From Lophius americanus (lineage: Eukaryota; Chordata; Actinopteri; Lophiiformes; Lophiidae), in assembly GCA_037951165.1 (NCBI GenBank), contig JBBDHG010000116.1, positions 1 to 64,000 on the forward strand: DNA of 64,000 bases, written 5' to 3'. Each line of letters starts with the position of its first letter. Within the stretch, counting starts at the first letter, position 1. Made by a program: the position numbers and the translations under genes. Shown here piece after piece: positions 47,308-58,810 of this stretch. The notes beneath the pieces are model-generated. The model worked only from the letters and a program-made list of their open reading frames with translations, searched no databases and had not been told where the DNA came from.

Positions 47308-48350
47308 TTTACTGTACTTTGAGAAAAAACAGAAATGATGGAGGCTGGTGAACTCCCTCACGCTGTCTATCCATCTTCTATCCATCTTTCTCCATGAGAT
47401 GTTTACAAAATCTTAAATGTGTCTTTTTCCCCTGTTGTACACAGTTTTGTAATAATAATAATAATAATAATATTACTATTACTGTTACTATTTTCTGTTC
47501 TGGATTATTATCGCTGCAGTCATGGTAATATTTTTGTCTGTTGGTTTTAGATAACACAAAAACTCCTTCCACAAATCTTTGGAAAGTTGGGTTGTACTGT
47601 AAATTGAAATAAAATATGAAGTTTGTGAATGTATGACAGATTGAGCAGAGGTAGGGACGTGAGGGTGGGCGGAGGTTGTGCAGATCAGAAGAATGAAAGA
47701 ACTAATGGACGAGCATTTAAAAACATGGACTGTCACGGTGATATCAGATAGATCTAACCGGCCAGTGACAATATCTGATATTTTATTAAAATCCCCAGAC
47801 CATGACAGCAGGAAATGTGGAATGAGCGTTGAAGGTTTAAAATGACGGGGATGGTATTAAGACGAAACCAAAGGTTGGCCTCCAGACTGAGCGAAGACTT
47901 GTAGTGATAATCCGTCTGATTTTCCCCAAAAAAAAGTACAAAAAAAGTAAATTGAATGAAAAAAATGTCATAAAGCATCAAACAGAAAAAAGATTGTCGT
48001 GTAAAGATATGTGTTGGTACTATAACGCTATCGAAGGTGAAGCCCAACATTTGTAATTATCCATTGTTACTGCTCATCTTCATTCTCAATCCTAAAAATG
48101 TGTAGTAAACCTTAAGGTATGTTTAAAATTCTTGAAATATCCTTTAAATTCCTCCTTTCTCCTGGTCTTCTTCCCTCTGTCCTCCTTTCATCCTTTTCCC
48201 TCTTCGCCCTGATGCCTTTCCTAGAAATCCCTGATTTTTGATGATAAGCCCCTCCAACTCTTTTCTGACGAGGGGGATTAGCCTTCAGATGACCGGGCTC
48301 GGCAGGAATTTCTGTATATTCTCTAGCCACACACTGATATGTGCAACACG
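47308..48350. repeat. Unrecognised spacer with (AAT)n microsatellite
   Basis: (AAT)n lies at 47451-47471. Nothing else was recognised. Confidence 0.85.
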
Positions 48351-48434
48351 GACACACACACATATCCCACACACACATACTCATACACACACATATGGCA
48401 CACACACATACTGTATACATATCACACACACACA
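48351..48434. repeat. CA-rich imperfect microsatellite
   Basis: CA arrays separated by tatccc, tactcata, tatggca and tactgtatac. Confidence 0.9.
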
Positions 48435-48973
48435 AGTACAGTGTCATTGCATTTCACGCTGCAGAACCCGTAAACTCAGTTAGCCACAGGTTTATACAAG
48501 CCCTCTCCAACACAGAGCAGGTATTGAGAGGATACATCTCTGGCTGATCTATCTCTCTACCTCTGCTCTTCCTTGCCCGTATGTTACCATGACTATTCCT
48601 CGCCAATAATGTATCCTGCCATGTTTTATTGCTACTTCTGACTGCAGTGGGTCTGATTTACGTACAGGTGTAGAACAGGACAGCAGAGCTCAATTATATA
48701 ATGTGATTTAAGACGGTGTCAGATAGTAGAATCTTCATGCTGCAGCAGGCATGAGTTTGATGGTTTCAGTGTCTTACACTCATTAAGTTCTGTCCTTCCC
48801 CCCCTAAATTCACTAATAGCACCTTTTCCATATTGACACTTGGAACGTTTTGTGCTCCCTCACTGTGCACCCGTACCACCGCACGCTTTTTGTGCCGACA
48901 TGTCCTGGAATGCTTTGAGGGTGACGCCAGTTCTTGTTGCATCTCATCATTCCCAGACTTTTTTATATCTCTG
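48435..48973. other. No gene recognised
   Basis: Mixed sequence with chance frames only. Confidence 0.45.
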
Positions 48974-49014
48974 CAACCTTTTTTATTCCGCAGCAAACGT
49001 AATAAAAAAGGTTG
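48974..49014. repeat. Perfect 14-bp inverted repeat, 13-nt loop
   Basis: The arm caaccttttttatt (48974-48987) pairs exactly with 49001-49014. A G-T and a T-A pair can extend the stem. Confidence 0.9.
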
Positions 49015-49413
49015 TAAAGATCTAAATGTTGCAGAATGTGTCTTCAGAACAGTGCAATAGAATCCAGTGAAAGTTATCAAGTTTTTGATACACAAACAGG
49101 CGCCCAAGATCGCATTTTTGTGGGATTGAGATGTGAATATTGTATGTATTTGTCAACCTGATATGATACTTACCTGTGAGATATGTGTTGAAAATAGTTT
49201 AGATATTCCCAGAATTTTTGAGAAAAAAATAACACTTGCTGAAAAGTTGGAATTACATCCTAAACCACCAAAGTCCTTAAATCAGTGGACAGGAAAAAAC
49301 TTATTTTCCATCGAGACTTTGAAGTGTAGAAAATCTATAATACTCAATATGTGTGGTATATAAATATCATTTTAGTTTACATTTGGCAACGAATGACATT
49401 ACAGGTCTTATTC

Positions 49414-49480
49414 TGGTTGTTGGGCCTTACTGCGTGGAGTTTGCATGTTCTAGCCTCTTTTACATGGGTTCACTAGGAAA
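49414..49480 (+). mobile_element. SINE body fragment
   Basis: The block 'gttgggccttactgcgtgga' followed by 'gtttgcatgttct' and, later, 'catgggttcact' matches the body of a widespread fish repeat (usual form: ctgtgtggagtttgcatgttctccccgtg...gtgggtt). Only about 70 bp remain. Confidence 0.6.
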
Positions 49481-51814
49481 GGAATAAGAAAATTATTTTG
49501 TGTAGATCCTGCAATCTCTGGAGAATTAACCTTAGTCACAACAAACAAATTAACGGAGTTCCACAAAACTTTACAGAGGGATGGGACAAGGGACGGGAAA
49601 GATCCAGAACATTTGATGTTTAATTTTACTACATGACAATCTACATTTGCATGTAGATTACTGACATCTGAATTTCACTAGGATGTCTGTAAACTTGCTC
49701 ATATTCATGAAATATGAAGCAGAGAATATACTCACAATTAAGAAAAAGGCTTAAACATTTCCTTGAAAATATGACTCCTGCAAAGTTGTAACTGTATTCT
49801 GGACTCGAGCTCTGAGCATCCCATATTTGGACTGTATGATAGAGGGTAATGAGAGTCTGTTCCTTTTGCCTATGAAATACTGTCACGGTTTGACAGCAGG
49901 AGGGTTGCTTCAAGAAAAAACGTAATTCAGGAGTTCAATAAACATCACTCTTCCATTTCAATACATACTGCCTACAGCAACAATACAGTCTGTGATGTGC
50001 AGCCTGGTTCCATAAAGTTTTACTCTGTGGCAGGGGGGGTTGTATGTCAGGAGGAATAACCAGGATGTTTGGATGCTCCATGTTGTGTATGTTGCACCAC
50101 AGACACATTGTTATGATCAGCAGTGAGGGGCCGCTCCATGTGAACTGTCAAAATGCAACTCCTGTGAAAACAGTGAAATCAGAACCCAATTTTGCTGATG
50201 CTACTATGATTTGAGCTTCATACCACCACAGGGACAGAACAACAACAGGAAAATATCTGACTATCGTGTTCTGGAGTTTATTAACACTCCTCTAGCAAAC
50301 TATGGAGTAGCTGCGAGGCTGCTGTGATATGCAGAGGGTGTCTACACTTCCTGGTCGGGCTTCGTCTATAGATATTGAAAAGTTACGCCTCCATGTGAAT
50401 CCAACGTCTACAGGGATCATTTTACGTTGTCAACGTGTTTAATGTTGTTACCTGAATGTGGTCATTTTTTTAAACTCAATGGAAAATGGAATCTTCCACT
50501 TTTCGCTAAAGGAGTTACCTTATCAGTATTTTGTGAAATAATTAGGATAAACTTTCATTTCCATGTCTTACCCTCATCAAGGCTCGGACAGAGACTCTTC
50601 CTATCTTGTGAAATATGCAGCGTCATCCCCTGATTGGCACAGACATGCAACTACATGTCAGGCAGAACCCTGACCTTTTAATCTGAAGACAGCAGGTTAG
50701 AATATTTCCATGGAACGAAAGACTCCTTCTTCACTTTTATTGCCTATTCTGCAGGAGATGTCAATGAGGCACAGGTGATCAACAAAGGTCAACATTTTTG
50801 CCACACACTTAATGATATGGTAGAACTTTAAGATGCAGACAGGAATAATTTGGTAGATGTTGAAGCACAGCTGTTCCCCAGTCCTGGAATAATAACACTA
50901 TCATTGTGAACACTTGTTTTGTTATATCTTAGACTAGTGAGGACTTGTCTTAAACAGACAATTTCCTACTTACATTTGATAAGATATATTGAAAATAAAT
51001 GATAGTGTGAATGTGCCCACACATCATTTCCATCTGGACTTAATTAGAAGCATATGAAACTGGTATGTTTTACAAAAAACATCAAAGCAGACACTATTTA
51101 TCTTTATATCTGGAGGTGCCCTTTAACAGAGTATTATTAGAGAGAGAGCCAAGATAGTGTTGGAATCTGACTTCTTTTATGATGTCTTTAATGACTTGCT
51201 GAAAGTGTGGTCCAACCTAAAGTCAGGATTTAAATGCATTGCTCTTTCCAGAAACCCCTTCATCTCTCAGTCTGTGCCCCAGATCTCTCATCTCCCCTCA
51301 TGACCTCGTTCCCCATCCATGCTTACAGAGAGGCACCAAGTATGGACAAACAAACATGCAACACCTCCCCCCAGCATCTCCCATGGGCACAGGCATTAGA
51401 CCCACCACGCCCAACACTATCAGATGTCAGTCATTCACTGAAATCTGACAGAAAAGACAACACCGCTCAAACAGAGCATGGGCACCAATAAAACCTTGGT
51501 TGGCTCAGGTTGGTGGATGTCCAGGAGTTGCAGATGCTTGATAAGCTCAAAGTATCCAGGAATGTAGGAGAAAAATGAAAAATAACTATTTCTCTCTTTT
51601 TCCTGCATTACCTGTGAATATTTATATGTATAATGGGATCAAATAGAAAAAGAAGAAGAACTATTTCTTTGTGTATCAAATCCTTTCAGTTTTACATAAT
51701 GACATATCGTAGTCTATTAATGTTGCGCCAAAAAGTTTATCAATCCCTGTGAGAATTTAGGGGAACTGCCATCCATGCCAAAACACAAGGGAATTCTGGT
51801 TAGATGTAAAAGCA
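49481..51814. other. No gene recognised
   Basis: Mostly AT-rich sequence. At about 50665-50695 'gaccttttaatctgaagaca' with gcaggttagaat recalls a decayed SINE head but is too poor to call. Confidence 0.4.
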
Positions 51815-51895
51815 GTCAACCATTTATCAGAAGGTTGGTTGTTTGAACCCCTGATTGCCTCTCTAGTCCACATGTATCCTTGAGGGATGCAATCC
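51815..51895 (+). mobile_element. tRNA-derived SINE fragment
   Basis: The order 'atcagaaggttggttgtttg', aacccctgattgcc, then 'tagtccacatgtatccttga' gives a B-box-like region followed by the same SINE middle as at 31.7 and 44.2 kb. It is decayed and partial. Confidence 0.6.
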
Positions 51896-52127
51896 CAGTT
51901 CTTGCCACGGCTACCTCAGCGGGGCTCCTGCTCACATCCAGGCACCGGTCAAATGCAGGCTAATTTCACAGTGATGCACTTTATAGAACTGCAAAAGACA
52001 ATTAAGAGTATATCAAACAAGGATGACTGGTTAAACTTGCAGATAGGTTGCATTGATTTGGATTTGTCACTTGTTGCAATCACGACATAGCGACATCCTT
52101 GAGGAACTTGTTTACTGGTTGCTGCTC

Positions 52128-52192
52128 AAATCCAATCAAATCAAACTTTTTTGTCATCCTGCTGTCATTACAACAGCAGTGCTTGCAGAATG
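52128..52192 (-). mobile_element. Probable LINE 3' end with pentanucleotide tail
   Basis: The sequence 'caaatccaatcaaatcaaac' with ttttttgtcat, then 'cagcagtgcttgcagaatga', resembles the inverted 3' end of LINEs that finish in a short tandem tail. Low certainty. Confidence 0.35.
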
Positions 52193-55100
52193 AATTAGTG
52201 TTTCCTGGGATTTAGCATAAAGTTCTGAACGGAAATGTAGTACACTTAACTTAACAATTAAAAACACACATCCCTGAGGCGTAATATGGTTGGAACAATA
52301 ACTTGGACTCGTAATGTCATGATTTGTAAATGATTTAATGGTGAATTCCCTTTGAAAGACGCCCTCTTTCTCACTGGGTGGCCTCCTGTGACTCCGCCCA
52401 CAGCCGGGAACTTAGCTGGTGTACACTGGTTCACACTCTCAGACACACACCTTTACAACAAAATGGCCTATAAATCGCTCAACACTCCAATTAATCTCAT
52501 TCCTGCATGTGGAGTGAGCTCTACAGTTCTTCCCAACCACAACCAAATCAGCATTATGAGAATTTCCCGAAGTAAAACTTATCTTAAGTGTTTTTTTCTT
52601 TTTTTCCTTTCAATTTGGTTTTACAGCAAGTCTACCATTACATTGGACCATAGCATTGAAATAAAGAAATTTGGCCTTTGAGTAGGAATGTAACCCAATG
52701 ACCCAGTTCTTCTGGTGTATGTAAATCTTCTTATTGAGGTGCTCTCCAGAAGATCTCTCTCACAAAGCTCTTCAAGGGGCCGGCTAGATTAAAAAACAGA
52801 GATTTAAAGCAACCCCACACCTACTGGGTCATAGGTAGCTGAAAAAGGGACCAATTAACTCTTTCCTGCGTCTTTCACTAAGACCCTCACAATGCCCAAG
52901 CTTTTTTCCATCTACAATACCACCCTTCACGCTGACATCTAGTAAAACTAGTTTATACCGGCAACCCAAACTGTGCGGTTAATGCTCAAGCCTAGCCGCT
53001 AATCTTTTAAGCTAATGTTTAAGCTCTCAGACAAAAAAACAATATTCACGTATTATTTCATCTAACTCTGTTAGAGATGGCAAAATGTGGGACAGAAATG
53101 AGCTGAAATCAGAGGCTCAAATTGGAGGATGATTGTGATCTGGAACTTAAGTCTGAAGACTAGAAATCCTAGCTTGGTTAGATTAAACAGGCTATATAAA
53201 AAAAAAACTTGATTCGATTTTTCAGTGGTTAGAAACTGAGAAAAAGACCATATGCATCCATAGTATTAAAGATTGAAAAATTAGTTATCTGCATTTGACC
53301 AATCCCTGAGGAGCAGGCAGCAGTTTGCTCAAGGACCTTCTTATTGGTGGACGACCACTCCTCCTACCCATACTAACCTTTCTCAGACCAATTATGAATA
53401 GTCCCACACACACAGACGAAGAAATGAAGGCTTGCAAAAGAATTATAGGCCTTGAAGAGGTATTTAACAAGATAGTTCAAATGAATAGAAAAAATTTGAT
53501 TTTTGTCAACCTGTGGCTCAAATCAAGGGCGAAGAATCATTCTGGAGTATTCCGCTGCTCTGATTGAATGGACTGCCATAGCAACAGTTACTAAACCATG
53601 TTCCAATCAGTCTTCTTCAACTATTTTATCATTCAGGTAAACTGGCCCCTACTGCAGTTCTGACAAAATTAGTTCAATTAGCCTGCTGTTATGTGTCAGT
53701 GCCATCTTAATCTGTCTTACAACTAATAGTCATAATAGTCCATTTCCCATAAAGATTAGATTAATGAAGTATGTATAAGTCTAAGTCTAAGTCTTTAAGT
53801 TCTGTGACTTACACAGGAGAACCTGCACGTTAATGAAAAAGGGGAGGGGAACTTGAAGGTGAAGCTTCGGAGTGTCTCACACTTCACCAAGCTAACAGAG
53901 ATAGTAATGTTTGAAAGACAAGGGAGACTCTCTGGATCCATGAGACAACGGAACAGTACCATGTAAAGTCTTTACCTTTCATCAGGTGTTTAACATGAAG
54001 CCGGCCAGCTGATTGGCTCAACCACCTGCTCGACTCTGAGAAGTAAAGGCTCTTTTGCCGTGAAGTGGTCCGACTTCTTTAAGGTGTCATCCAGTGTGGT
54101 TGTATTTGAGTAAGTTCAGGGCGAGTATAAGTTAAAGTACACAGGACAAGTCTAGTATTAGTATCAGTGCAGGCCTGAAGGAATCTAACCTTCTTCTGTA
54201 TGGTTTTGTTGAAACGGTTTTCAATTTTATATTTTATATTTTCGGGTTATTTAAGAGGCTCTAGTTTGTGCTACTGTTGAAATTAATTTCCTATTATTAT
54301 TTCTAATATTTTATTAACTCCATTTATAGCACAGAGACTACATAGAATCAGTTGTAGCTCAACATTACCAGCGACATAATGACTTTATCTTATCATTCTT
54401 CTTATTCTATCAATGCTTGATACTTATGGATAGCATAATAACATAAGCTAGTAGCCGCTGACACAGCCTTGAGCTTCAAGTAGAGATGCAACCTGTGTCT
54501 CAAACGAAGGCCTAATAATGCACCGAGAGACAACCTGAATGCATTCCTTTGCAAAATCGGAAACGTAGTTTGATTTGGGTTGACCTTGTAGCCCCATTGT
54601 GAAGCACGGAGTCTTCAAATACAGCCTTGGAAGGATGCAGCCCCTGAATTGAGACAGAGGAGAAGAGGGAGTGTTTTTCTCCCGAGACTTTTGGGTTACC
54701 CTTGTCTGTCCCTAGGCAATAGGGGAGGCTAACCACCTCCCCTTAAAAACTGTCAAACATAATATAGTGAAGTATCCTCCATTTGCTTATTGTAACATTT
54801 TAATGCACATTTGATTTCAGGTGACATTTTGCTCACCTTCGATGGCGGGTGTGGATTATCCACCTCAGCACAAACCTCAGAGTTATTCCTATAGCAGGGG
54901 CCATATTCCTCTTCTAACAGTTCGGCACATGCCTTGAAGTGAGACCGGAACTTGACCCGTATTCATATCTGCAAGATCATATCTTTAGGTTATTGCAAAT
55001 TTTGAGACCCGAACCCAAAATGGGACCCTGAAGCTACTTTTTCTCATTTCATCAGTTATTGACTCTCAGCTCACCAGGTTATTGCAATCTATTGGACTTT

Positions 55101-56153
55101 TTCCCCCCTTCTGTCCTCTTATCTGGGCATTAAGTGTACACGCAGAACATGTCTTCTCTGTTAGTCTGGCATTATGTGTCTATCCAATGTCCTGTGTAGC
55201 AGAGACAATAAAGATCGAGTCTCTTCCTCACCTGTTACACACTCGCCCTGTGTGGTTTTACAGATTTTAGACCTGTACTTCTTCTTTGGTTTGTTTTAAA
55301 GTTTCTTCCTTTAAATTAAGCGTCATTAACCTAAGTGGAATGTTCTGCTCAATCTCCAGCTACAAACGGGTCTCTGACCTACAAATTCAGAATTGAACCG
55401 TTCCCCGGGGTCCCCTTAAGCCCCTCACATGGTGGAAAGTGGTGTCTGGGGACTTTCCAACGAGAGTGGCACTCACGCTGGACAATGTGTTTGGATGTGT
55501 GTGTGGCCCACCGTCCAGTAAAAACCTGCAGCAGGTTACATCCATCCATCTCACTTTGTTTGTGCCGCCACACCGCCGCTGCTCCTGCAGCCAGAAACCC
55601 TTCTGTCCTTTCAGAGCATGCGTGCCCGTGTGGGACCCCCTGTGGAGTGGACCGGGGTGGAGATGAGCAGCGCATTGTGATGCCGTAGCTAGGAGAGAAA
55701 GGCATTACCATTCTAAAGGGCTGCTGTCGCGGTTGGAGGGGGTTTGACAGGTTCCTCTGTTCCTCCGCCATGAGCTGATTCTTTTACACACCATTATGTC
55801 TGCGTCTCTTCACATAGCAATTTTTTTTAAAGAAAATTATCATATATGAATTTAATATTGCAGTTTGTATTGAATATTTGTCTTCTGACTGGAACAACTG
55901 GTTAATTGAGTTTTACATTAACTAAAAAAATCTGAGTTTGAGATGTGCACATTTTTAGAAATTTTAGATGAAAGCATTTTGTGGTTCCCTGGAGGGAAAT
56001 CATGATTTCTTCTTCTATTCTTGCTCAATTGATCCTCCGATCGTCCTTTTCTATAAGCTTTGAGATGTTCTCGGCTTTCTTCCCTCTTCATCTAGCAGGT
56101 TAAAGGTCAGAGTTTGCAAAAATCTCATTCTAATCTCTTCATCAATAAAGAAT
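52193..56153. other. No gene recognised; short tandem at 53777-53794
   Basis: (aagtct)3 lies at 53777-53794. At 54827 an acceptor-like 'gatttcag' opens a 38-codon phase-0 frame, but no splice donor follows before the stop. The 117-130-codon frames at 55335-55771 on both strands overlap and have no recognised domain. Confidence 0.4.
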
Positions 56154-56175
56154 TTCTGATTCTGATTCTGATTCT
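56154..56175. repeat. (ttctga)n tandem, possible LINE tail
   Basis: Three and a half exact hexamers follow 'catcaataaagaa'. An aataaa followed by a (ttctga)n array is typical of some fish LINE 3' tails, but no LINE body is seen upstream. Confidence 0.6.
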
Positions 56176-56432
56176 AAACTCTCGCTAGAACGTTTGGTAA
56201 GACACAAAATCAGAGCTGGTTAAGGCGGTATGATGGTTTGTTTGTGACAATTTAGACATTTTTGCCGTTATTATACATTTTTTAAGGAACAGTCGTATTA
56301 TTACTGGCATTTCCTAAATATATATAAATACGAAATTCCTTAAAGCCTTAAATTCAATCAATTATGCTATTACAAAACTTCTAGGCTTCCTAAATCCCTT
56401 CTTCTTTCGGTAAAATATTTTCATACAGTTAA

Positions 56433-56640
56433 ACACACCAATCAGCCATAACATTAGAACCACTGACAGGTGATCCCAGAATAACATTGATAACTGGTGA
56501 CCATGGTCATCTGTCAGTGGGGGTGATATGTTAGGCAGAAAGTGAACATTTGGGCCTAAAGTTGATGGGCTGGCAGTAGGAAAAATGGAATGTTGAAGAT
56601 CGGAATGACTTTGACAAGGTTCAATCAGCTACAAACATCT
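56433..56640 (+). mobile_element. Tc1/mariner-like transposon, 5' end only
   Basis: Begins 'aacacaccaatcagccataa' with cattagaaccactgacaggtg, the start of a very common vertebrate Tc1-type element. It continues to 'tgggctggcagtaggaaaaa' with tgg, and then 'gaatgactttgacaaggttc', corresponding to the first transposase codons (D-F-D-K in the intact family, here D-F-D-K-V). Frame breaks are present and the similarity ends near 56640, so the catalytic domain is absent. Dead. Confidence 0.7.
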
Positions 56641-57136
56641 TTGCTTTCACTTCTCTTCCTCTCTGTTACATTATAAAACCTGGTCCCCTGTCACGTTCTT
56701 TTAGGCGTTTCCTGTTGACAAAGTATGTGCAAGAGAAGTGTTGATAGAAGAAGAAATATGGAGGAAGCAGGGTGAAAGGGTGAACATGTTGGGGAAAAGA
56801 AAGAGTGCCAGAAGGTCTGACGGAGATGTTGTGGGTTCAGAGGCATAAACTTACAAAGTGACGGTCGTATATCTGTCGGTTGTTGTGCCAGTGTCTTTAA
56901 ATGCAAAGGTCATGGACGGTTTCACACAAACACAAACACACACACACACACACACACCCACAGATCTGAAGTCACTGCTGCAAATCACATGTATTTTTTT
57001 TTTTTGACTGTGTGTGTGTGTGCATATGTTTGTGTGTGTATAGGCGAGTAGGTCAATAGCTTCACATCAACTCGATTTATTGACTTTTTTGCATCACTAT
57101 GAAAAGCCGTAAATTACCGGGTGATTCTCACCAGCA
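56641..57136. repeat. Spacer with (CA)n, T12 and (GT)n tracts
   Basis: CA array at 56936-56957, T12 at 56994-57005, GT array at 57009-57022. No gene recognised. Confidence 0.9.
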
Positions 57137-57163
57137 CCCCTCCCCTGCCCCTCCCCCTCCCCC
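57137..57163 (-). other. Strong potential G-quadruplex / i-motif
   Basis: Five C-tracts of 4, 4, 4, 5 and 5 are separated by t, tg, t and t, so the minus strand carries five G-tracts with 1-2 nt loops. This is the best quadruplex candidate in the window. Confidence 0.7.
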
Positions 57164-58195
57164 GCTGTCTTTCTTCACCCGTCCGTGTCCAGCCACAGTT
57201 TGGAGGGCATTCGGGCTCTGAGAGGAGCACCAAAGGGTCAGGATTAAAGATAGGAGGAGGGGGGAGGAGAAAGGTGAGCAAGACCAGGGAGGAATCTCAT
57301 ATCATTGAAAATGATGGCAACTAATTAAAACTTTGTTTTTTAAGTTGGTTAAATAATGGATTTTATATTGATGTTGTGAAGGACGTGCAAACTGAATCAT
57401 TTTGTATTTTTCCATCGAAAATATTCCCTCGATATTTTTGTACTGATAATACATTTTGTACTAATAATAAACTTGGACAGTTTTCTAGTCACTTTGATTT
57501 TCATACGCATTGATCATCCAGAACATAATAACCAGTGATATGTGTCGGACAGACACGGATTATCTTTGACCTTTGACCGAGTTACCTGTGAATGTGTGGA
57601 TTGTTTCTGGTCTTCTGGTCCTGTGGAGGTTCCTTTGAGATGTTTACCTACCGTAACATTGCTGCAGACCAAGTACTCCTTCATAAACGGTATTCCTAGT
57701 GGCAGTGGCATCTCTCAGCAGGACAAAGCTGACTTCATCTGTTATACTTTCCTTCCAGCAAAGACGTCCAACAATCTCTTTACCTTTAACGTCACCTCAC
57801 CTCACCTCAACCCTCCCCTATCTCCCACCTGAATCTCCAGAGATGAGATGTGCAGATGTACTGGTGTGTGATGAAGCATTCATGCCAACTCACTGAAATG
57901 ACTTGATCTGATAAGGATCTGTGTGTGTTTAATAGAGAGAGAGGAGACACGCATCGGTTGTGACTGATAGACAGTTACTGAGTCCAAACAGTTTGATTCC
58001 TGCGTTAGTCACTATCAAAGCCTTTTTCTGATTATCAAGCCAAGTGGTAGAATAAAAACACCACACTTTGTCAGGTCATCAATCAGGCTTTAATAACCTG
58101 TATAATTACAATCTCTAATGAAGACGATGGATGTTTGTTCATGGAAATGTTCATGGCTGCATATACTTCCAAATCTTTGCACTAAATCTTATACA
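57164..58195. other. No gene recognised
   Basis: Mixed sequence. Frames at 57542-57832 (plus) and 57514-57711 (minus) overlap and lack features. Confidence 0.45.
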
Positions 58196-58810
58196 TTCAA
58201 CCGCTTAGCAACAGATAAAGTAGTAAGTCTCCAAGACATCTAACCTGGGCTGTCCCTCTGATGTACTCCTTTCTAATCCTGTCCATCCTCATCACTCCCA
58301 GAGAGACTCTTAACATCCTCAGCTCTGCCTCCTGACTTTTGGTCAGCGCCACCATCTCTAAACGATCCAGCAGAGCTGCTCTCACTACTGTCTTATAAAG
58401 CTTTCCCCCTCACTCTTCCTGCGTCTTTTCTGTCACAGATAACTCCTAACCCCCTTCTCCACCCACGCCACCTGCCTGCACTCCCTTCTTCACCTCTTTT
58501 CCAAACGACCCGTTGCTCTGAACTGTAAACCCCAAGTACTTTTAAACTCCTGCCCCTTCCTCAACTCTACTCCTCGCATCCTCACCGTTCCACCTGTTTT
58601 ACCTTTATGTGTGTATTCATTTGGATCCCCATTATTCACTACAAAAGTAGCAACTACTCTTCCCGGGTTCCACATAAGTCCAGATTACATCATATGAAAA
58701 ACTATCAACCACAAAACAATAATGTTATTAAAATCCATGACACAAGGAAAACAAAACCTTTCATTTGCACGTACTCTGTCTTGCTGCAACTGACTTCAAA
58801 ACTATGGAAG
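58196..58810 (-). pseudogene. LINE reverse-transcriptase fragment (broken, interrupted)
   Basis: On minus, 58197-58385 codes a piece containing A-A-L-L-D-R-L-E-M-V-A-L-T-K, then L-R-M-L-R-V-S-L-G-V and M-R-M-D-R-I-R-K-E-Y-I-R-G-T-A. This is the hallmark C-terminal region of a common fish non-LTR retrotransposon (usual form: ELKMLRxSLGVTRxDRIRNEYIRGTA). Upstream on minus, 58400-58605 holds the preceding stretch in shifted frames, including R-K-G-Q-E-F-K. The part before that resumes at 58761-58810 ('cgtactctgtcttgctgcaa'). About 155 bp of another repeat lies between. Frameshifts make it non-functional. It is probably the same family as the 3' ends at 3.8 and 7.6 kb. Confidence 0.75.
58606..58760. 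mobile_element. Repeat inserted into the LINE fragment
   Basis: The sequence 'tcatttggatccccattatt' followed by cactacaaaagtagcaactactcttcccgggttccac belongs to a dispersed fish repeat (usual form: ttggatccccatta...agctactcttcctggggtcca). It separates LINE sequence at about 58600 from LINE sequence at about 58761. Flanking 'acctttatg' and 'acctttcat' may be a decayed target duplication. A related scrap lies at 38976. Confidence 0.5.

Noticed and set aside
54828..54941. Acceptor-like 'gatttcag' followed by a 38-codon phase-0 frame compatible with the plus-strand gene.
   Set aside because: No splice donor occurs before the stop codon, and the pyrimidine tract is weak.
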